From assembly GCF_040784915.1 (NCBI RefSeq), contig NZ_CP160797.1:4144137-4208136 (forward strand): 64,000 nucleotides of DNA. Direction: 5' to 3'. Shown here one piece after another: positions 58,574 through 64,000 of the stretch. Positions within the stretch are counted from its first letter, which is position 1. The number at the start of each line of letters is the position of its first letter. A program made the translations under genes and the position numbers. The notes below the pieces were generated by a model that was not told the origin of the DNA, ran no database searches, and was given only the letters and a program-made list of their open reading frames with translations. This DNA is from Bacillus vallismortis (GTDB lineage: Bacteria > Bacillota > Bacilli > Bacillales > Bacillaceae).

Positions 58574-59422
58574 TTGTCTGCTGAAGTAACGTTACATGAT
58601 AATATACATCATGATTTAAGCGCGGATTGCCAGCACTGTTTTGGCCTGTGCTGTGTCGCTTTGCCTTATGCGAAATCAGCGGATTTTGCTTTTGATAAAG
58701 ACGGGGGTACGCCTTGCCGCAACTTACAATCAAACTATCAATGTTCTATCCATAAAGACCTCCGAGAAAAGGGGTTTCGAGGCTGTTCTGCTTATGAATG
58801 CTTTGGCGCCGGCCAGAAAGTATCCCAAATCACTTATGAGGGAAAGGATTGGCGAAACCACCCGAAAACAGCCAACGAAATGTTTGACGTTTTCCCAATC
58901 ATGCAGCAGCTGCACGAAATGCTCTGGTATTTACACGAAGCGCTTTCTATAGAGACGGCCAAACCGATTCATCGCGAGCTGCGGGCCTGTTTCGAAAAAA
59001 TAGACAAGCTCACCAGACTCAGCAAGGAAAATTTGCTGACACTGCAAGTACACGAGCACCGGGCTGAGATCAATGAATGGCTGTTAAAAACGAGTGAGCT
59101 GGTGCGCGCCCAAGCACGCAATCCAAAACGCCCGAAAAAAATCAGCCGGGGAAGTGTCCTGATCGGCGCGAAACTGAAAGGGCTTGATCTGCGCGGAGCA
59201 AACCTAAGAGGAGCACTGCTCATTGCTGCCGATCTGAGAGATGCAGACCTGAGAATGTCAGACTTTATCGGTGCAGATGTAAGAGACGCTGATCTCAGCG
59301 GCGCCGACCTGACCGGGAGCATTTTTCTGACGCAGGCACAGGTGAATGCCGCAAACGGCGATGCAAACACAAAACTGCCGCCGTCACTACAAATCCCCGC
59401 CCATTGGGTCACAAACCGATAA
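58574..59422 (+). CDS. yybG: YybG, pentapeptide-repeat protein
   Basis: 282 residues, TTG start after GGAGGGG. The N-terminal half has a cysteine-rich motif (SADCQHCFGLCCVALP, about 16-31), then helices; the C-terminal region (about 195-255) is a pentapeptide-repeat stretch A(D/N)LxG: LKGLDLRGANLRGALL, DLRDADLRMSDFIGAD, DADLSGADLTGS. Function unknown. Confidence 0.9.
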   Translation: MSAEVTLHDNIHHDLSADCQHCFGLCCVALPYAKSADFAFDKDGGTPCRNLQSNYQCSIHKDLREKGFRGCSAYECFGAGQKVSQITYEGKDWRNHPKTANEMFDVFPIMQQLHEMLWYLHEALSIETAKPIHRELRACFEKIDKLTRLSKENLLTLQVHEHRAEINEWLLKTSELVRAQARNPKRPKKISRGSVLIGAKLKGLDLRGANLRGALLIAADLRDADLRMSDFIGADVRDADLSGADLTGSIFLTQAQVNAANGDANTKLPPSLQIPAHWVTNR

Positions 59423-59440
59423 AAAAGAGAGGCTCACATC

Positions 59441-59884
59441 ATGAATGTGAAAAGAATAACGTCAGAACATGATTTGAATACAGCGTTTGAAATCAGAAAG
59501 ACAGTATTTGTAGAGGAACAAGGCTGTCCCGTTTCAGATGAATTTGATGAGTTCGATACACTCCGCGAAGATTGCCGGCACATTCTCGTTTATCATCAGA
59601 ATGAACCCGTTGGCACTGCACGTGTCCGTATTGTTGATCAGGTGGGAAAACTGGAAAGAATCTGCATTCTGAAACCCTATCGCAAATTCGGGCTGGGCAA
59701 AAAGATCGTCGATGCGTTAGAACGCATTGTGAAAGAACAAGGCATTTCCTCATTCAAACTGTACGGCCAGACACAGGCGGCAGACTTTTATGAAAAACTC
59801 GGCTATCAGACAGCATCAGAAGAATTTATGCTGGACGGCATTCCGCATGTGCTGATGACAAAAGAAGAAGATTCTGGCCAATAA
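59441..59884 (+). CDS. yybD: YybD, GNAT acetyltransferase
   Basis: 147 residues; ICILKPYRKFGLGKKIVDAL (acetyl-CoA loop), LYGQTQAADFYEKLGYQ and EEFMLDGIPHVLM, the ElaA/YjcF-like GNAT type. 18 bases after yybG. Acceptor unknown. Confidence 0.92.
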   Translation: MNVKRITSEHDLNTAFEIRKTVFVEEQGCPVSDEFDEFDTLREDCRHILVYHQNEPVGTARVRIVDQVGKLERICILKPYRKFGLGKKIVDALERIVKEQGISSFKLYGQTQAADFYEKLGYQTASEEFMLDGIPHVLMTKEEDSGQ

Positions 59885-59966
59885 ATTGTTCACAAATTTG
59901 TCACTTATGAGCATGAGCGGTTCATTGGTATACTAATCACCCATTATTAAGAGAAGGAATGATTGT

Positions 59967-60446
59967 ATGCCAACAAATAAAAAAGAAGGTCTTATCTTTG
60001 GCGTGATGATGTGTTTTGGGATGGTCTGCGTCATGTCGATTTACAATGCCATCATCAACGGAGCTATACACGATTTTTCATTTGTAACAGTTTTTGAAAT
60101 GATCATCGGTTTTATTGTAGCGCTGCTGTTAGATTTACTGTTAGTGGGCCCCCTTGCCAAAAAGATTGCCTTCAGCATGCCGTTTGACAAGTCTAAGACA
60201 TTATATGTTGTTCTTGCCGTGTCGACGTGTATGGTGATCGGCATGGTGCTTTGTATGTCTGTGTTCGGTTTAGTGACAGCTGCTTTATCAAATGGACTGA
60301 ACGGGGACAGCCTCTTCAGCGCTTACCTAATGATTGTATTGAAAAATTTCATCTTAGCTTATCCATTGCAATTACTGATTATGGGACCATTAGTCAGAGG
60401 GATTTTTATGAAATTTGTAAAACCAAAGCTCACAGCTGCTGTTTAA
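59967..60446 (+). CDS. yybC: YybC, DUF2798 membrane protein
   Basis: 159 residues, four helices; two DUF2798-like repeats (KKEGLIFGVMMCFGMVCVMS and later MVLCMSVFGLVTAAL, with LLVGPLAKKI). GAAGGAATG upstream. Function unknown. Confidence 0.88.
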   Translation: MPTNKKEGLIFGVMMCFGMVCVMSIYNAIINGAIHDFSFVTVFEMIIGFIVALLLDLLLVGPLAKKIAFSMPFDKSKTLYVVLAVSTCMVIGMVLCMSVFGLVTAALSNGLNGDSLFSAYLMIVLKNFILAYPLQLLIMGPLVRGIFMKFVKPKLTAAV

Positions 60447-60654
60447 ATAGAAAAGGAGTAAGCCTTGACACACACTCCTTTTTCTCACGAATCGAATGTA
60501 AAACAAGCTCCGCAAACGCCTCCGCGGCAGGCAGCTGCCATTTTTTCTTTTTGATTAACATATGAGAGTAAAGCGGATCAAAGCTTTCAGCATGATGAAG
60601 GATTTTCAGCTTATCCTCCTCCACTTCTTCTTTCAGTGTGATGTAAGGCTCCAA
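60430..60654 (-). pseudogene. C-terminal fragment of a LysR-type regulator
   Basis: 74-residue remnant ending ...YSHMLIKKKKWQLPAAEAFA ELVLHSIREKK. The pattern of hydrophobic residues followed by LPAAEAF is the C-terminus of a LysR effector domain. An upstream stop ends the frame; no HTH remains. In strain 168 the LysR-family gene yybE lies in this region, so it may be its debris. (Shown in two parts to mark a split.). Confidence 0.55.
60451..60484 (+). terminator. Terminator after yybC
   Basis: AAAAGGAGT/ACTCCTTTTT stem with T run. Confidence 0.75.
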
Positions 60655-60689
60655 GCTCGCTCATGACCGTTTGTTTAATCGCCCTCTCC

Positions 60690-60855
60690 CAGGATCACTA
60701 ATGCATCTATCAATAAAATACTGGAGCATCTCAAGAAAACAAACGTCAATACCGAGGAAGGCTCAATCAAAAAAACCGATGCACTTGGCCCGGTTCTATC
60801 TGTTTGTATAAGAGACCCCGATCAGAATCTCATTGAGATATCGGAGTATCTCTAA
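60690..60855 (+). pseudogene. C-terminal fragment of a VOC-family (glyoxalase-like) gene
   Basis: Plus-strand frame without a start reads INKILEHLKKTNVNTEEGSI and later GPVLSVCIRDPDQNLIEISE; the pattern of DPDxNLIEI is the end of a VOC domain. About 50 residues remain of perhaps 130. Confidence 0.6.
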
Positions 60856-60865
60856 ATGTCTCTTT

Positions 60866-60896
60866 AAACATATCAATATTGCTAGATATGTTTTTT
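60866..60896. terminator. Terminator between the VOC fragment and yybB
   Basis: AAACATATC/GATATGTTTTTT stem, convergent position. Confidence 0.75.
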
Positions 60897-60906
60897 CTCA
60901 CTTCCT

Positions 60907-61569
60907 TTAGCCCCTATACCTTAACACATAGTTTTTATACAATTCTTCGTTATAAACAATTTCTTCGCCATGTGAAGAGCAGATGAGGGTTGGTTTGATT
61001 TCATCTATGATTGCGCCGCTGTCGATGTTTTCATTCATGTCAACACTGAATCTTCTGATAGGCGGGTGTAAATTTTTCTTACTTGTGATAAAAAGATCAC
61101 CTGATAATAGAACATGATCGACTTCATGATGGTACACAACATGCCCCGGGGAATGTCCGGGTGTAAGATAGAATTGCAGCGGCAAGTGGGCAAGCGTCTG
61201 TTTCATCAGCGGCTGGACAATATGGGCTACCCCTGTGTTCTCCACCTCATTTTTGTTCGGATAAGGCGCTTCCCCATTGATATAGATTAGTTCTTTCTGA
61301 TGGGCATAAATTGGAATATCAAATCTCTCTAACCATTTTGATGCACCTTGAATATGATCGCTGTGGCCATGGGTAAGCAAAATGGCTTTTGGACTGCCGA
61401 TCGCTAACGCTGCCCTGATCTGAGCATCCGCAAAACGTTCTATTCCCGTATCAATGATATAAACATCATCACCATCTTTAACAAACCAAATATGAACCGG
61501 AATCCGAATAGGCACATCAAGCTCAAATTCACATTGAAAGACATGTTCTGACAATTGTCTCAAATTCAT
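60907..61569 (-). CDS. yybB: YybB, metallo-beta-lactamase-fold hydrolase
   Basis: 220 residues from ATG 61569 (AAGGGAGTGG upstream). Motif LTHGHSDHIQGAS, then LTPGHSPGHVVYHHEVDHVL and LSGDLF; the single-domain MBL set with two metal sites. Substrate unknown. Divergent from an HxlR-type regulator. Confidence 0.92.
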   Translation of the reverse strand: MNLRQLSEHVFQCEFELDVPIRIPVHIWFVKDGDDVYIIDTGIERFADAQIRAALAIGSPKAILLTHGHSDHIQGASKWLERFDIPIYAHQKELIYINGEAPYPNKNEVENTGVAHIVQPLMKQTLAHLPLQFYLTPGHSPGHVVYHHEVDHVLLSGDLFITSKKNLHPPIRRFSVDMNENIDSGAIIDEIKPTLICSSHGEEIVYNEELYKNYVLRYRG

Positions 61570-61674
61570 GCCAACCACTCCCTTTGGAAATTTTTTGATA
61601 TATTTACTGTAATACATCTTAGTTAATTATGTAATGACGCACATTTTTGTAACTTACATTGTGAGGTGACAAAT

Positions 61675-62028
61675 ATGGGAAACCGGTTAAATGGATTTGG
61701 CGCTTGCAGTACAGAAGTAAAAATGGCTTGTCCCGTGGAAATGACGCTGCATATTAACGGCGGGAAATGGAAAGGAATCATCCTCGATATCCTGTCTCAC
61801 CAATCAGTCAGATTTAATGAGCTTAAACGTTTAATACCAGGCATTACACAAAGGATGCTGACGCTGCAGCTGAGAGAACTGGAAGCAGATGGCATTGTGA
61901 AGAGAAAAGTAGAGAATACTGTCCCCAAGAAGGTGGAATATTCTCTGACCGAACACGGTAAGAAGCTTTCTCCTATTATTGCATCCATAAGGATATGGGG
62001 GAATGAGTATATGAATAAAAATGAATAA
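61675..62028 (+). CDS. HxlR-family regulator
   Basis: 117 residues: CPVEMTLHINGGKWKGIILD, RFNELKRLIPGITQRMLTLQ and KKVEYSLTEHGKKLSPII. Start ATG 61675 with GAGGTGAC upstream. Strain 168 has yybA, a MarR protein, near here; this is a different family. Likely regulates the divergent yybB. The closest resemblance inside the window is YybR. Confidence 0.88.
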   Translation: MGNRLNGFGACSTEVKMACPVEMTLHINGGKWKGIILDILSHQSVRFNELKRLIPGITQRMLTLQLRELEADGIVKRKVENTVPKKVEYSLTEHGKKLSPIIASIRIWGNEYMNKNE

Positions 62029-62316
62029 AAACGATTTTTAACGTTTTTCCACAACGTGAACAAGATGTCCAAACACGAAAGTTGCTTCTGGCTTCATATA
62101 AACGTTAAATTTTAATTTCTGAAATTGTACAGTTATGTTGTCTTCTTTGGGGCGTTGGCTGTGTATTAGGAGGAATGATCCTTCACTTTTTTATACCTTT
62201 TTGAACGACGTTTTTTATCCTCAAAATTGAATATCACACTCTTATAAAATATATTCAATGAACAGGATCTTATTTAATCATAAAAAGATTAGACAATATA
62301 GAAAGAAGGTGATCTT
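62029..62316. other. AT-rich intergenic region downstream of the HxlR gene
   Basis: No gene seen. Precedes the yyaL remnant. Confidence 0.5.
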
Positions 62317-62470
62317 ATGCCTACTAAGAATAAATCCAAGAGAATCAATCAGAACTCTTAGGGAGAAGAAGCATTTGAAAAAGCGGAACGTGAAAACAAG
62401 CCACTTCTCATAGTTTACATAGCTATACACCCATGTTACATTAGTAGAAGGTCTCTTAGTGCAACCACAA
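62317..62470 (+). pseudogene. yyaL: yyaL remnant (thioredoxin-domain DUF255 protein)
   Basis: ATG 62317 after AAGAAGGTG reads MPTKNKSKRINQNS then TAG and, in the same frame, GEEAFEKAERENKPLLIVYI. The second piece is the start of the YyaL/spermatogenesis-associated DUF255 domain, which normally continues to a CHWC active site; here it decays at once. Some twenty codons between the pieces are missing. Marks a large deletion junction. Confidence 0.65.
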
Positions 62471-62498
62471 AAAGACAACCAATTTGGCTGCCTTTTTT
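62469..62498. terminator. Hairpin near the yyaL remnant
   Basis: AAAAAGACAACC/GGCTGCCTTTTTT stem with T run on both sides. Confidence 0.55.
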
Positions 62499-62686
62499 AA
62501 TAATTCTATTAAAAATTTTTCGTAAGTTTAAAAACTTTTCTCTTTAATTGAAATATACTGCATTTTTTTCAGATTCATTCCAATTTATTCTGACTTATAA
62601 CAGTGTGTGACCCATAATATCTTCCTTAGGAAAAAATTAAACTCACTCCTTATTTAAAAAAGACAATAAGAAATAGTGATGCTCTT

Positions 62687-63943
62687 TTATATTAAATTAA
62701 TTGTTTCTATTTCACCAAATAAAAATTTTCTATTTTTCCCTCTGATACGCCAAGCATTACCATGGTTTTTGCCTTGATACTTACCCCTTGGAGTAGTATA
62801 TCCTCGCCAATCGTAAGTAATTCCACCGCTTTTGATTAACGAAAGAAATGTTGTAAATTGTGGAGATCTTGAAAGTTCAGCCTCTAAATATCTAAATTCA
62901 GCAGTATCCCCATTCATTCTTTGATCAGCTTTTACCCAGAGAGTAGCAGGATGCTTCAAGGAAAGCTCACTTTCCAAACTTGAAAAAGTCCAGTATGCAG
63001 TTAATTCATCTTCATTATTAGAAGTACTCTTTTTTCTCAGTTCAACTCTTCTTCCTTCTTCATTAACTTCCAGAAAAAAACCTAAACTATTTTGAGGCGC
63101 TATTCGCGTACCAACTGTAATATATAAACTCTTATAGCCCAGATGTTTATCAGAATCATACCCGTATAAACGAGTAAAAGCAGATACTCTACTTCTATCA
63201 TTTTTTTCAATTTGTTCAACTATCGTTCCACCAAATTGAGGCCTCAAAGTAAAAAGAGTATCTAATGTCTTTCCTGTTTTCGATTTTATTTCAATCTTCC
63301 CTTCAAAATCTGCTTCTTGATTATTATTGGTTTTAATGCCTAACAGAAACTCCAAGGTATCACCAACATCCTTAGGTGATACTTTGCCACTCCCTTTTGA
63401 GTTCTTGTGGAAACCAGCTTGTGCTATTTTTTTAATTTGAGGCAACAACCGACTAGCTGAGTCAGCAACTTTATCTATACCAAAGACTTTAGTTAATACT
63501 TCTTCCGAAGGAACATTATTAGTCAAATTAAGAATTACAATCTGCTTAGCCCCAGCTAAATCGGTTACTGTTATATAGAGTAAATCACATACATTTACTT
63601 TTCCTGCTTCCCACATTTTTTGTATTCCGTAAATTGAAAAACGTCTATCGCTTCTTCTCCCTGCAACCTTATATAGATTCAATTTTACATCTTGCACAGA
63701 ACTATTTAATAACAATTTGCCATTAACTTTTTGTCCATTATTTCCACCGTTAGGAAGTTTATCATAATCTACAATACCCTTACTTTTCAATAAATCACGA
63801 AATAAGGCATTAGCATCTGGATTATTTTTGTTTATCATAGTAGATGTCAATCTTATTAACACATATTCCGATTCATTGAACTTGTGAATAGTGTTAATAA
63901 TATCAATTTCATCTTTATAAGGTTCAAAAATCATTGAATTCAT
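62687..63943 (-). CDS. MvaI/BcnI-family type II restriction endonuclease
   Basis: 418 residues. The C-terminal half contains the MvaI/BcnI catalytic core: GKIEIKSKTGKTLDTLFTLR (the E-x-K active-site pair), VEQIEKNDRSRVSAFTRLYG, and at the end TTPRGKYQGKNHGNAWRIRG. Family members cut CCWGG or CCSGG-type sites. A modification enzyme must exist but is not in the window. The ATG at 63943 overlaps the stop of the preceding gene (ATGA). Strongly AT-rich, accessory. Confidence 0.85.
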   Translation of the reverse strand: MNSMIFEPYKDEIDIINTIHKFNESEYVLIRLTSTMINKNNPDANALFRDLLKSKGIVDYDKLPNGGNNGQKVNGKLLLNSSVQDVKLNLYKVAGRRSDRRFSIYGIQKMWEAGKVNVCDLLYITVTDLAGAKQIVILNLTNNVPSEEVLTKVFGIDKVADSASRLLPQIKKIAQAGFHKNSKGSGKVSPKDVGDTLEFLLGIKTNNNQEADFEGKIEIKSKTGKTLDTLFTLRPQFGGTIVEQIEKNDRSRVSAFTRLYGYDSDKHLGYKSLYITVGTRIAPQNSLGFFLEVNEEGRRVELRKKSTSNNEDELTAYWTFSSLESELSLKHPATLWVKADQRMNGDTAEFRYLEAELSRSPQFTTFLSLIKSGGITYDWRGYTTPRGKYQGKNHGNAWRIRGKNRKFLFGEIETINLI

Positions 63944-64000
63944 CCCTCTCTTCTTAATAGTTCACTTAAATGGCATCCTAATGCCTCTGAAATATAAATC
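63940..64000 (-). CDS. C-terminal end of a probable helix-turn-helix controller protein (cut by window)
   Basis: The last 19 codons read IYISEALGCHLSELLRREG and stop at TGA overlapping the endonuclease ATG. The pattern resembles the last helices of XRE-type HTH proteins such as the C proteins of restriction-modification systems. Only this piece is visible. Confidence 0.5.
   Translation of the reverse strand, partial: IYISEALGCHLSELLRREG

Overview
The window is chromosomal DNA of the Bacillus subtilis species group, close to but not identical to strain 168. The identification rests on recognisable ortholog order (ahpF-bglA-yydK-yydJI-fbp ... rlmH-yycS/R/Q/P/O/N-rapG-phrG-rocFED-rocR-htrC-walJIHKR-trnY-purA-yycE-dnaC-yycD-yyzB-yycC-yycB-yycA-rplI-gdpP-yybS-cotF-yybR-ppaC-yybP-yybO ... 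yybI-yybH-yybG-yybD-yybC-yybB), near-identical proteins, AGGAGG-type ribosome binding sites and parS-like sites as expected near oriC. Species cannot be fixed without comparison.

Layout. 0-7.4 kb: 3' part of ahpF, a pyruvyl-transferase-family gene, a beta-glucoside module (6-phospho-beta-glucosidase plus a full-length IIBCA permease) divergent from its GntR-type regulator yydK. 7.5-9.1 kb: remains of the yyd epipeptide operon; immunity genes yydI/yydJ are kept but yydF, yydG and most of yydH are gone. 9.4-11.4 kb: fbp. 11.4-19.5 kb: an AT-rich accessory island between fbp and rlmH with an SF1 helicase, a frameshifted GIY-YIG/DUF2075 gene plus MazG-like gene, and a reverse transcriptase preceded by a structured RNA. 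The RT segment is bounded by two copies of the rlmH 3' end, as integration at rlmH would leave.

19.5-26.6 kb: rlmH, small yyc genes and rapG-phrG. 26.9-32.3 kb: the arginine catabolic rocDEF operon with its sigma-54 promoter and RocR site, and rocR. 32.7-39.5 kb: walRKHIJ-htrC, cell-wall homeostasis. 39.9-42 kb: four tRNAs (Lys-Glu-Asp-Phe) and purA. 42-54.3 kb: dnaC, small yyc genes, two membrane proteins, rplI-gdpP, yybS, cotF, yybR, ppaC.

54.3-64 kb: a Mn-type (yybP-ykoY) riboswitch operon, MFS transporter yybO, a ferritin-like gene, yybI, a frameshifted yybH, yybG-yybD-yybC, regulator and enzyme debris, yybB, an HxlR regulator, a yyaL remnant, and at the right edge an MvaI/BcnI-type restriction endonuclease with the tail of a probable controller gene.

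The most unusual material is the RT module with its upstream RNA and rlmH-tail repeats, the toxin-less yydIJ remnant, and the accessory hotspot as a whole.
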